Part shown: one piece after another, positions 1-6,223 of the stretch
Layout of the letters: every line of letters begins with the position of its first letter
Numbering within the stretch: the first letter of the stretch is position 1
Assembly (NCBI GenBank): GCA_021793335.1
Contig: JAJYSW010000175.1
Location: 1-6,976, forward strand
Length of the DNA: 6,976 bases
Origin: Actinomycetes bacterium
GTDB lineage: Bacteria > Actinomycetota > Actinomycetes > Mycobacteriales > Micromonosporaceae
Direction of reading: 5' to 3'
Position numbers and translations under genes: made by a program
The notes under the pieces: model-generated
The model's database searches: none
The model's input: the letters and a program-made list of their open reading frames with translations, nothing else
Told to the model about the DNA's origin: nothing

Positions 1-1143
1 GGTCGGGCTCAGCCCGTACCGTGACAGCTCGTACTCGTGCTGGCGTCCGATGCCGGGGCGGGCCAGCACACCGTCGAGGTTCGCGGCGTCCTCCTCGGTC
101 CATTTGGAGCCGATCAGCTCGTAGAGTTTCGGGACCTTCCGGTGGGGCTCGACGTTGAGCCACGTGTAGGGCACGTCCACGAACGATTCCCGGGGGCCGT
201 TCACTCGAGCGGCCCGGGCCCGTTCGATCGCCGCGGATTGGAGTCCGAGCCACATCTTGCCGATCCCGTGCAGGTCGGGCCTGCGCACGTGCAGTGCCTG
301 CGTCGTCTCGACCAGAGAACACAGCGAGCCCAGGACCGTCACCGGGTCCCGGTGGGTCCATACGATCGTCGCGTCGGGGAACACCTTGAGCAGCTCGGGC
401 AGGTGGTCGAGGTGCATGGGGGACTTCAGTATCCAGCGCTTGCGTTCCCTCCCGTACTGGAGCACCTGGAGCGCCTGCCTGAGATATTCATAGTCGGGCA
501 GGCAGTCCCGTCCGTCCAGCCATTCGCGATACTCGGGCATGAGCACCCGTGCCAGATGCTGGTGTCCGTGCGGCAGCAGATAGTTGCATTCGTCGGGCTT
601 CTCGGCGTTGAGCGGGTGGATGACCTTGAAGGCCGGCGCCAGTCGCATGAAGGCGCTCACCAGCCGCTTGGTGTCCTTGACCCGGCGGTGTTCGACGGCC
701 GCGCCGCGGTCGATATCGGTGAACATCCATTCCCACAGCGCCGGGCCGCGGTGGTCGGCCGATTTGGCGATGATGTTGTGAGCCAGGGTGGTGGCGGTGC
801 GGGGGAGTCCGACGATGAAGACCGGGCGCTCGATCGGCTCCGCGGCGATGGCCGGGATCTCGGTGAGGAGTCGGTGCACGCGCAGGCGGTTCTCGATGCG
901 GTTGCGCAGGTCCTGCACCACGCTCTGCCAGCCCATCGGGCTCAGGTTGGTATCGGATACGAAGCACTGCATGAGGAAACGGAATTCCTCGATGAATTTC
1001 GGGAGGGCGGCGGCGTCGCCGCCGGTGGACCGCTCCGCTTTCGCCACGATGCCATCGAAGACGCGGTCGGGATTGCGCTGACTCAGCGTCGTCGGCTGCA
1101 ACAGGATATTGAGGATATCGGTACTCATCGACTTGCGGCGCAT
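1..1143 (-). CDS. Sulfotransferase family protein (Sulfotransfer_3-like), C-terminus cut by window edge
   Basis: Predicted cytosolic enzyme that moves a sulfuryl group from PAPS to an unidentified acceptor. The frame is open for 381 codons from the start to base 1 with no stop, so the gene continues past the edge; family members are usually only slightly longer, so I infer a few tens of residues are missing. Visible motifs: the PAPS 5'-phosphosulfate loop VGLPRTATT (residues 111-119); PALWEW (135-139), whose Glu138 sits where the family's catalytic acid is expected; ILKSPMHL (238-245); and the 3'-phosphate site HRDP with Arg265 followed eight residues later by Ser273. The tail contains RYGLSP, common near the end of this family. 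The start is ATG at 1143 because AGAGGAG lies 8 bases upstream; the next in-frame ATG (1128) has no such site. The acceptor cannot be told from the sequence and no biosynthetic neighbours are visible. Its codons look somewhat AT-richer than those of its neighbours. Family call firm, substrate unknown. Confidence 0.93.
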   Translation of the reverse strand, partial: MRRKSMSTDILNILLQPTTLSQRNPDRVFDGIVAKAERSTGGDAAALPKFIEEFRFLMQCFVSDTNLSPMGWQSVVQDLRNRIENRLRVHRLLTEIPAIAAEPIERPVFIVGLPRTATTLAHNIIAKSADHRGPALWEWMFTDIDRGAAVEHRRVKDTKRLVSAFMRLAPAFKVIHPLNAEKPDECNYLLPHGHQHLARVLMPEYREWLDGRDCLPDYEYLRQALQVLQYGRERKRWILKSPMHLDHLPELLKVFPDATIVWTHRDPVTVLGSLCSLVETTQALHVRRPDLHGIGKMWLGLQSAAIERARAARVNGPRESFVDVPYTWLNVEPHRKVPKLYELIGSKWTEEDAANLDGVLARPGIGRQHEYELSRYGLSPT

Positions 1144-1151
1144 GGGAAAAG

Positions 1152-1208
1152 CTCCTCTGGTCCGACATGGATTCAGGTCATTCTCGCATAATCGCGATTT
1201 CCGGTCCA
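1152..1208 (-). promoter_or_regulatory. Candidate promoter and Shine-Dalgarno site of the sulfotransferase gene
   Basis: Read on the minus strand, TGGACC (1203-1208) and GAGAAT (1180-1185) are separated by exactly 17 bases. Each matches the sigma-70 consensus at four of six positions. TGC directly before the -10 gives an extended -10. Transcription would start near 1173, leaving a leader of about 30 bases that contains AGAGGAG (1152-1158), a strong ribosome binding site 8 bases from ATG 1143. The arrangement is self-consistent, but the promoter is inferred from pattern alone. Confidence 0.5.
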
Positions 1209-1229
1209 GGCCATGAGGGGCGCGCCGTC

Positions 1230-1255
1230 ACCGGGCCGTGACGCCTTGGCCCGGT
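1230..1255 (-). terminator. Stem-loop downstream of the lipoprotein gene
   Basis: ACCGGGCC (1230-1237) and GGCCCGGT (1248-1255) form a perfect 8-bp stem with a 10-base loop, beginning about 20 bases after the lipoprotein stop on the minus strand. There is no T-run, as is common for actinobacterial terminators. A second, mutually exclusive hairpin can form from CGTCAC (1226-1231) with GTGACG (1238-1243). The position between two minus-strand genes, and before the candidate sulfotransferase promoter, fits transcriptional insulation. Confidence 0.5.
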
Positions 1256-1274
1256 AGCGGCTCGGGCGACGAGC

Positions 1275-1928
1275 TCAGGAAATCGGTCGCAGCATCGAGG
1301 AGAACACGACCGCCCCCTCCGGATACGCCTCGGCCACGTAGGACTCGATCTGCGGCGTCACCAGGACCGCGTCGATCCGGGCCACGCCGTGCTCGGCGTC
1401 GGGCCAGCCGCCGTTGACGATCACCGGGAAGCGCTCGGTCAGGTCCTCGACGATGTCCTGGAGCTCCGCTTCGGACAGGTCCTCGGAGGGGTCGGGCGCC
1501 TCAGGCTCGGTGTACTCCAGGTGCGGGTAGTCGTCCATGTCGACTTCGCCGGTGGGGATCGGTTCCTCGGTCAGTTCGAAGGACTCGCCGTCGAAGGTGC
1601 CGGTCACGATGTAGGAGCCCCACCGGGTGCCCGCCGCCGCATCGTGCTCGACGGCTCCCCAGTCCCAGCCCGCGACGTCCAGCCCGCCGCCCTGCGGCGG
1701 GTAGGACTGGGCCAGGACCCCCGCCAGCTGCGGGCCGTGCTCCTCGGTCTCGATGACGGTGAGCGCGCCCTGGTAGACCGTCGCCTCGGGAGCGCTCTGC
1801 CCCGCGTCGCCTCCCGGCCGGTCCGGCCCGCCCTCGCCGGCCCCGCAGGCCCCGAGCGCGAGCAGGGCCGCGACGGGGGCGAGCCCCAGTGTCGCCGTCC
1901 GTGACAGCGCTGTTCTGAAAAGTCTCAT
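1275..1928 (-). CDS. Secreted lipoprotein of unknown function
   Basis: A 217-residue protein probably anchored to the outer face of the membrane. It begins MRLFRTALSR, has a hydrophobic stretch (about residues 12-27) and a lipobox LGAC with lipidated Cys28, then a Gly/Pro-rich linker to about residue 48. The mature part contains GPQL (65-68), SYPPQ (75-79), GWDW (87-90) and a WGSYIVTGTFDG strand (103-114), followed by an acidic region and an Asp/Glu-rich helix (150-165). This pattern resembles an uncharacterised actinobacterial lipoprotein family I recall with GPQLC and PPQC.GP motifs; here both expected cysteines are replaced (Ala69, Gly80). The start is ATG 1928 because GGAGG lies 5 bases before it and the signal peptide then begins properly; an upstream in-frame start at 2003 would add 25 residues ahead of the signal peptide. 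It is divergent from the exporter gene. No function can be assigned. Confidence 0.85.
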   Translation of the reverse strand: MRLFRTALSRTATLGLAPVAALLALGACGAGEGGPDRPGGDAGQSAPEATVYQGALTVIETEEHGPQLAGVLAQSYPPQGGGLDVAGWDWGAVEHDAAAGTRWGSYIVTGTFDGESFELTEEPIPTGEVDMDDYPHLEYTEPEAPDPSEDLSEAELQDIVEDLTERFPVIVNGGWPDAEHGVARIDAVLVTPQIESYVAEAYPEGAVVFSSMLRPIS

Positions 1929-1963
1929 TCGTGCCTCCATACCCCTTCGACGCATGTGATCGA

Positions 1964-1979
1964 ATTCCGGTTCCCGAAT
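1964..1979. promoter_or_regulatory. Imperfect palindrome in divergent intergenic region (possible operator)
   Basis: ATTCCGG (1964-1970) and CCCGAAT (1973-1979) are inverted copies matching at six of seven positions around a TT centre. The site lies between the divergent lipoprotein and exporter genes and would overlap the -35 area of the exporter's candidate promoter, where a repressor or activator dimer could act on both genes. No regulator gene is visible in the window, so this is a candidate only. Confidence 0.3.
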
Positions 1980-1992
1980 GTCGGCGCCCGGT

Positions 1993-2042
1993 GTTACTTT
2001 CACGGCAGCGCCGCTCCGGCGTCCACCCCGCTGGAAGGAAGG
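1993..2042 (+). promoter_or_regulatory. Weak candidate -10 element and Shine-Dalgarno site of the exporter gene
   Basis: TACTTT (1995-2000) fits TANNNT and is preceded by TGT (1992-1994), making an extended -10; no good -35 is seen (TTCCCG at 1971-1976 is the nearest match, 18 bases away). GGAAGGAAGG (2033-2042) is a clear ribosome binding site ending 5 bases before ATG 2048, and it decides the start. The ribosome site is solid; the promoter call is weak. Confidence 0.35.
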
Positions 2043-2047
2043 CCCCC

Positions 2048-3010
2048 ATGACCCGACGGCGCAATCTCTCCACGGTCGCAGCGGCCGGTGTCACCGTCCT
2101 GTTCTGGGCATCGGCATTCGTATCGATCCGTGACGCTGGCCGCTATCTCGACCCGGGACCGCTCACCTTGGGGCGCATGGGCGTCGCCGCCCTCGTCCTG
2201 TTCGCCTTCTGGGCGCTGCGTCGCGAGGGCCTGCCCGATCGCAGAGCCTGGCCGGGCATCGTCACCGCAGGCGTGCTGTGGTTCGGCGCGTACATGGTGG
2301 CCCTCAACTGGGGCGAGCAGCTGGTCGACGCCGGAACCGCCGCGCTCATCGTCAACATCGGCCCGATCCTGATCGCGCTGCTCGGCGGCTGGGTCCTGCG
2401 GGAGGGCTTCGCGCCGCGCCTGTTCATCGGCATGGCCGTCTCCTTCGCCGGAGTGCTCGTGGTCAGCCTCTCCATGTCCGGCGGCGGCGCCACCTCGGTC
2501 CTGGGCGTCGCCATGTGCCTGATCGCCGCCGTCACCTACGCGATCGGCGTCGTGGCGCAGAAGCCGACGCTCCGGTACGCCTCTCCGCTGCAGTTCACCG
2601 CCTTCGGTTGCGCGATCGCCGCCGCGCTGTGCCTGCCGTTCGCGCCCGCGTTGGCCGCCGAACTCGTCGACGCGCCGGCCGCGGCGACGCTCCACGTCGT
2701 CTATCTCGGCGTGTTCCCCACCGCGCTGGCTTTCATCACCTGGGCGTACGCGCTGCGGTTCACCACTGCGGGCAAGATGGGCGCCACGACCTACGCCGTC
2801 CCCGCGCTGGTGGTGCTCATGTCGTGGCTGTTCCTCGACGAGCTGCCAGGCTGGTTGACTCTCGTCGGCGGCGCACTGTGCCTGCTGGGCGTGGCGGTCT
2901 CGCGGTCGAGGAGCCGACGTGCCCGAGCGGTCCCGGGCGTCGGCGCACCGGTGTCCGAGCCGGGCGGACCGGCCGAGCCGAGCGCTCCCTCCGCCTCCGT
3001 TTCGCAATGA
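2048..3010 (+). CDS. EamA/DMT-superfamily transporter (10 TM helices)
   Basis: A 320-residue inner-membrane protein of the drug/metabolite transporter superfamily, members of which usually export amino acids, metabolites or drugs. Two EamA repeats are visible, about residues 8-141 and 151-285, each with five hydrophobic segments. Typical signatures are FWASAF in helix 1 (19-24), the TAALIVNIGPILIALL stretch (97-112) ending before LREG (117-120), the helix with PTALAFITWAYAL (224-236), and the tail-end TTYAVPALVVLMSW (247-260) followed by LDELPG (263-268). The order and length match full-size EamA proteins. The last 35 residues are a Pro/Ser/Gly-rich, probably disordered cytosolic tail opened by a basic cluster (SRSRSRRARA, 285-294). 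The start at 2048 is chosen for its ribosome binding site; the frame is open upstream to 1931, but that would put a long non-hydrophobic extension before helix 1. Substrate unknown. It is divergently arranged with the lipoprotein gene. Confidence 0.92.
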   Translation: MTRRRNLSTVAAAGVTVLFWASAFVSIRDAGRYLDPGPLTLGRMGVAALVLFAFWALRREGLPDRRAWPGIVTAGVLWFGAYMVALNWGEQLVDAGTAALIVNIGPILIALLGGWVLREGFAPRLFIGMAVSFAGVLVVSLSMSGGGATSVLGVAMCLIAAVTYAIGVVAQKPTLRYASPLQFTAFGCAIAAALCLPFAPALAAELVDAPAAATLHVVYLGVFPTALAFITWAYALRFTTAGKMGATTYAVPALVVLMSWLFLDELPGWLTLVGGALCLLGVAVSRSRSRRARAVPGVGAPVSEPGGPAEPSAPSASVSQ

Positions 3011-3055
3011 CGGCGCCCGCGCGGCGGCCATCCGACCGAGCCGTGAGAAGGGCAT

Positions 3056-3073
3056 GAGTGGAGCACGCCACTC
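3056..3073 (+). terminator. Short stem-loop after the exporter gene (weak terminator candidate)
   Basis: GAGTGG (3056-3061) and CCACTC (3068-3073) form a perfect 6-bp stem with a 6-base loop, 45 bases after the exporter stop. No T-run follows. It is the only clear inverted repeat I see in this 167-base gap. Confidence 0.3.
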
Positions 3074-3095
3074 TGAGGCCTCCATGGGTATATGA

Positions 3096-3142
3096 CCGTT
3101 TCCGCCGTTTCTGGGATGTCGAGCGCTGATCGGACATAAGGT
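3096..3142 (+). promoter_or_regulatory. Tandem CCGTTTC repeats and weak -10 upstream of the esterase gene
   Basis: CCGTTTCCG (3096-3104) is followed directly by CCGTTTCTG (3105-3113), a 9-base tandem repeat with one mismatch. TAAGGT (3137-3142) fits a TANNNT -10 and would put the transcription start near 3149, about 29 bases before the ATG. No good -35 is present, so the tandem repeat just upstream could be an activator site that compensates. This is inference from spacing only. Confidence 0.25.
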
Positions 3143-3177
3143 TCCGCCGTCGACCATGCATCGAAACGGAGTCCCAT

Positions 3178-3963
3178 ATGCGAACCTCACGACGCGCCTC
3201 GATCCTCGCCGCCGCCTCGCTCACACTGTCCCTCGCCCTGCCCGCCGCCGCCGAGGCGCAGACGACCGTCGACTACGTCGCCCTCGGCGATTCCTACTCC
3301 TCCGGAGGCGGAGTCGGCTCCTATATCGACGCCGCATGCAGACGCTCGGAGCTGGCCTACCCCTCCCTCCTCGCCGCCGAGCTGGGAGCCGAACTGGCCT
3401 TCGAAGCCTGTTTCGGCGCCACCGCCGAGGACCTGATCGCCGGGCAGCTCGACGCGCTCGACCACGACACCGATCTGGTCACGCTCACCGTCGGCGGCAA
3501 CGACGTCGACTGGAACAAGGCCATCGTCTCGTGCATGGTCCCCGCCCACGACTGCACCGGTGACATCGAACGGTCCGAACGGCTCGCTCAAGAGGAATTG
3601 CCCGCCCTGCTCGACGCCCTCTACACCGAGATCGGTGCCCGCTCGCCGAACGCCGAGGTCTACGTGCTCGGCTACCCGCGTCTGTTCTCCGCCGAAGACG
3701 CGTGCGACGCCTTCGGCCTGATCAGCGCCGTCGAGCAGCGGCGGATGAACGAAGGCGCCGACACGCTCTCCGATGCCATCGAGGCCGCCGCCCTCGCCCA
3801 CGGATTCGTCTACGTCGACGTCCGCGACCGGTTCGAAGGCCACGCCGTCTGCGACGACGACGCATGGCTGCACGGCCTGACCTACCCGGTCGGCGACTCC
3901 TACCACCCCAAGAGCGCCGGGCACGCCGAAGGCTATCTCCCAGCGCTCACCGCCGCACTCTGA
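3178..3963 (+). CDS. Secreted SGNH/GDSL-family esterase-lipase
   Basis: A 261-residue exported serine hydrolase that probably cleaves ester bonds of lipids or other acyl esters outside the cell. A signal peptide is clear: basic n-region MRTSRR, hydrophobic core, likely cleavage after AEA (residue 27). All four SGNH blocks are present: GDSYSSG with nucleophile Ser39; Gly80 in CFGAT; GGND with Asn108; and DSYHP with Asp240 and His243. The mature protein has six cysteines (54, 78, 119, 126, 176, 225), spaced like the three disulfides known in Streptomyces rimosus-type secreted lipases. GGAG (3168-3171) lies 6 bases before ATG 3178, which fixes the start. Relatives include phospholipases, triacylglycerol lipases and acyl esterases, so the substrate is open. 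It is probably monocistronic, being followed by a strong hairpin and a convergent gene. Confidence 0.94.
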   Translation: MRTSRRASILAAASLTLSLALPAAAEAQTTVDYVALGDSYSSGGGVGSYIDAACRRSELAYPSLLAAELGAELAFEACFGATAEDLIAGQLDALDHDTDLVTLTVGGNDVDWNKAIVSCMVPAHDCTGDIERSERLAQEELPALLDALYTEIGARSPNAEVYVLGYPRLFSAEDACDAFGLISAVEQRRMNEGADTLSDAIEAAALAHGFVYVDVRDRFEGHAVCDDDAWLHGLTYPVGDSYHPKSAGHAEGYLPALTAAL

Positions 3964-4009
3964 CGCGGACGCCGCCGAGCCCCGCGCATCGGCCCCGACC
4001 GCGAGCACC

Positions 4010-4043
4010 GCGGGCGGCCCGGCCGCTCGACCGGGCCGCCCGC
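4010..4043. terminator. Perfect 13-bp stem-loop between convergent genes (bidirectional terminator)
   Basis: Bases 4010-4022 pair perfectly with 4031-4043 around an 8-base loop (4023-4030), and the stem is almost entirely G-C. It starts 46 bases after the esterase stop and directly abuts the rqlH stop codon (4044-4046). It would fold the same way in transcripts from either side, so a shared terminator is the natural reading. There is no T-tract. Confidence 0.8.
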
Positions 4044-6155
4044 TCAAGCCTGAAGCGCAAGGACCAGCGGATACACTGCCGTAGCGCCCGCCTCGCGCAG
4101 CCGAGCGGCCGCCACCGTCAGCGACCAGCCGCTATCGCGCACATCGTCCACCAGCAACACGCTCCCGGCCGGTACGGCGACGTCCACGGTGAAGGCGTCG
4201 AGGACCTGCCGGAGCCGCTGCGCGCTGTTCGCGCGCCGTGCGGCGGGAACCGCCCCGGGAGGCCGGCCGAGCGGGCCGAGATAGTCCATGCGCCCCAACG
4301 CCGCGAGCCGAGCGGCCAGACCGTTCACCATCCCCGGCCGCGTCAGCGAACCCATCGACACCACCGCCGAGGGCCGTTCACCCCATTCCCAGGCCGCGAG
4401 GACCTCGACCACCGCGGCGAACACGTCCTCGGGCACCTCACGGTCCGCGCCGTCGGACAGCAGCCCGCGCAGGGGCCCGCCCCAACCGATGTCCGAGAGC
4501 CGTGCCAGAGCCCGCCCCGACTCCGCGCCCCGATCCGCGGGAATCCGGCCCTTGAGCTCGATGCCGATCGAAGGCATGCCCGTGGGCCACATCCGTTTCG
4601 CCTCGAAGGCGACGCCCGGCCGCGACAGCGCCGCGGCGGCCTCACCGACGACCTCGGCGGACACGCCCGCCTCGGCGCGTTCCCCGGTGCAGTTATCGCA
4701 CCGTCCGCACGGGGCCGCCTCGGCGTCGTCGAGCTCGTTTCTGAGGAACTGGAGACGGCACTCGCCGGTCGCCTCGTAGGCGAGCATTCGCCGCTGCTCG
4801 TGCTCCCTGGTCGCCGCGACCGTCGCGTAGCGCTCGGCGTCGTAGCGCCATTCCCCGCCGGTGGCCTCCCAGCCGCCCTTGACCCGGCGGACCGCGCCGT
4901 CGACGTCGAGGACCTTGAGCATCATCTCCAGGCGGGTGCGCCGCAGATCGACACGCGTCTCCAGCGCCGCGGTCGACAGCGGGCGGCCCTCCTCGGCCAG
5001 CACTTGCAGCGTCCGGCGCACCGCGTCCTCGGAAGGAAACGACAGCGACCCGAAATACTCCCAGATCGCCCGGTCCTCACTGCCGGGCAGCAACACCGCG
5101 TCGGCGCGTTCGCACGCCCTGCCGGCCCGGCCGATCTGCTGGTAGTAGGCCACCGGCGAGGACGGCGCGCCCAGATGGACGACGAAACCCAGATCGGGCT
5201 TGTCGAAGCCCATGCCGAGCGCGCTCGTGGCGACCAGCGCCTTGAGCTCGTTGCCGAGCAGGGCCTCCTCGCGTTCGAGACGCTCGGCATTATCGGTGCG
5301 GCCGGTGTAGGAGGCCACGGCGTGGCCCCGCTCCGTGAGGTACTCGGCGACCTCCTCGGCGGCGGCCACGGTGAGCGTGTAGACGATGCCCGAGCCCGGC
5401 AGCTTCGGAAGCCGCTCATCGAGCCAGGCCATGCGGTGCGCGTTGTCGGGCAGGTCGATGACCGACAGACGTAGCGATTCCCGGTCCAGGCTGCCGCGCA
5501 GGACCAGCGTCGCGGCTCCGGCCGCGTCGAGCTGTTCGGCCACGTCGGCGCTGACGCGGGCGTTCGCCGTCGCCGTCGTCGCCAGGACCGGCACCGCCCC
5601 CGGCAGCCCCTCGATGAACGTGGCGATGCGTCGGTAGTCGGGCCGGAAGTCGTGGCCCCAGTCGGAGATGCAGTGCGCCTCGTCGACCACGAGCATGCCG
5701 CAGCCGGCGGCGAGCTTCGGGAGCTGGTGGTCGCGAAACGCCGGGTTGTTGAGCCGCTCGGGACTGATCAGCAGCACGTCGATCTCGTCGGCTGCGATGG
5801 CCTCGCCGATGGCGTCCCAGTCCTCCGGGTTCGCCGAGTTGATCGTCCGCGCCCGAATGCCCGCCCGTTCGGCGGCCTCGATCTGGTTGCGCATCAGTGC
5901 CAGTAGCGGCGAGACGATGACCGTCGGTCCCGCGCCGCGGCGACGCAGCAGCGCCGTGGCCGCGAAGTACACCGCCGATTTCCCGAACCCGGTGCGCTGC
6001 ACCAGCAGCACCCGCCGGCCCGAGCCGTCGCACAGCGCTTCGATCGCTCGCCACTGGTCGTCGCGCAGCCGCGCGTGTGCTCCGGCGAGGGCCCGGAGCA
6101 GATGCTCGGCCTCGTCTCTGGTCGCCGGTTCGATGTGCTCCTCGTTTCGGGCCAT
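4044..6155 (-). CDS. rqlH: RqlH: RecQ-like 3'-5' DNA helicase with C-terminal phosphoribosyltransferase-like domain
   Basis: A 703-residue ATP-driven DNA translocase/helicase for genome maintenance. Helicase motifs in order: LRDDQWRAIEAL (30-41), Walker A QRTGFGKS (53-60, Lys59), VIVSPLLALM (79-88), DEAH (158-161) leading into the RecQ aromatic-rich loop CISDWGHDFRPDY, TTATA (193-197), motif V TSALGMGFDKPD (310-321) and QQIGRAGR (339-346). A tetracysteine zinc site follows (Cys466, 483, 486, 489). There is no HRDC domain; instead the tail has a ComF-like PRPP-binding motif VLLVDDVRDSGWS (666-678). This layout matches the biochemically studied Mycobacterium smegmatis RqlH (691 residues; ATPase about 1-346, zinc domain about 435-499), whose motor works without the tail. 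The start is ATG 6155 with GAAAGG 5 bases upstream; a TTG at 6185 would add ten residues but lacks a spaced ribosome site. It is divergent from the DUF1349 gene and convergent with the esterase. The role of the phosphoribosyltransferase-like domain is unknown. Confidence 0.95.
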   Translation of the reverse strand: MARNEEHIEPATRDEAEHLLRALAGAHARLRDDQWRAIEALCDGSGRRVLLVQRTGFGKSAVYFAATALLRRRGAGPTVIVSPLLALMRNQIEAAERAGIRARTINSANPEDWDAIGEAIAADEIDVLLISPERLNNPAFRDHQLPKLAAGCGMLVVDEAHCISDWGHDFRPDYRRIATFIEGLPGAVPVLATTATANARVSADVAEQLDAAGAATLVLRGSLDRESLRLSVIDLPDNAHRMAWLDERLPKLPGSGIVYTLTVAAAEEVAEYLTERGHAVASYTGRTDNAERLEREEALLGNELKALVATSALGMGFDKPDLGFVVHLGAPSSPVAYYQQIGRAGRACERADAVLLPGSEDRAIWEYFGSLSFPSEDAVRRTLQVLAEEGRPLSTAALETRVDLRRTRLEMMLKVLDVDGAVRRVKGGWEATGGEWRYDAERYATVAATREHEQRRMLAYEATGECRLQFLRNELDDAEAAPCGRCDNCTGERAEAGVSAEVVGEAAAALSRPGVAFEAKRMWPTGMPSIGIELKGRIPADRGAESGRALARLSDIGWGGPLRGLLSDGADREVPEDVFAAVVEVLAAWEWGERPSAVVSMGSLTRPGMVNGLAARLAALGRMDYLGPLGRPPGAVPAARRANSAQRLRQVLDAFTVDVAVPAGSVLLVDDVRDSGWSLTVAAARLREAGATAVYPLVLALQA

Positions 6156-6178
6156 GCCAACCTTTCTACCGGGGTGGA

Positions 6179-6223
6179 ATGACAAGCCTTTTTCACACTA
6201 GGCTCTATGACCGTGAGCGTCGA
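6179..6223. promoter_or_regulatory. Compact divergent promoter region between rqlH and the DUF1349 gene
   Basis: Only 51 bases (6156-6206) separate the two start codons. On the minus strand, TCGACG (6218-6223, inside the DUF1349 reading frame) and TAGTGT (6195-6200) are 17 bases apart and could drive rqlH. On the plus strand, TAGGCT (6199-6204) fits a TANNNT -10 and ATGACA (6179-6184) resembles a -35, but their 14-base spacing is short. The two -10 candidates overlap by two bases, so the polymerases would compete. All assignments are pattern-based. Confidence 0.35.

Noticed and set aside
488..1168. Minus-strand 226-codon frame overlapping the sulfotransferase
   Set aside because: It is in another frame of the same strand. 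The product is Arg/Pro/His-rich, typical of a shadow frame in GC-rich DNA.
37..1191. Long plus-strand open frame of 384 codons
   Set aside because: It lies opposite the sulfotransferase. Its translation has no family motif, while the minus-strand frame carries all sulfotransferase motifs and a ribosome site.
1929..2003. Upstream start for the lipoprotein adding 25 residues
   Set aside because: It would bury the signal peptide behind a charged segment; GGAGG is correctly spaced for ATG 1928.
2000..3190. 396-codon minus-strand frame opposite the exporter gene
   Set aside because: The product is low-complexity Arg/Gly/Asp/Glu-rich with no recognisable domain; the plus strand encodes a clear ten-helix transporter.
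3187..4047. 286-codon minus-strand frame opposite the esterase gene
   Set aside because: It is Gly/Val-rich, has no motif, and would end within the rqlH stop region; it is a codon-position shadow of the esterase.
3702..5474. 590-codon plus-strand frame running through the end of the esterase gene and most of rqlH
   Set aside because: It crosses a strong terminator hairpin and lies opposite a helicase with every motif intact. Its translation is Arg/Pro-rich and featureless.
6156..6185. TTG start giving rqlH ten more residues
   Set aside because: No ribosome site at a usable distance, whereas ATG 6155 has GAAAGG 5 bases upstream, and the extra residues match nothing known.
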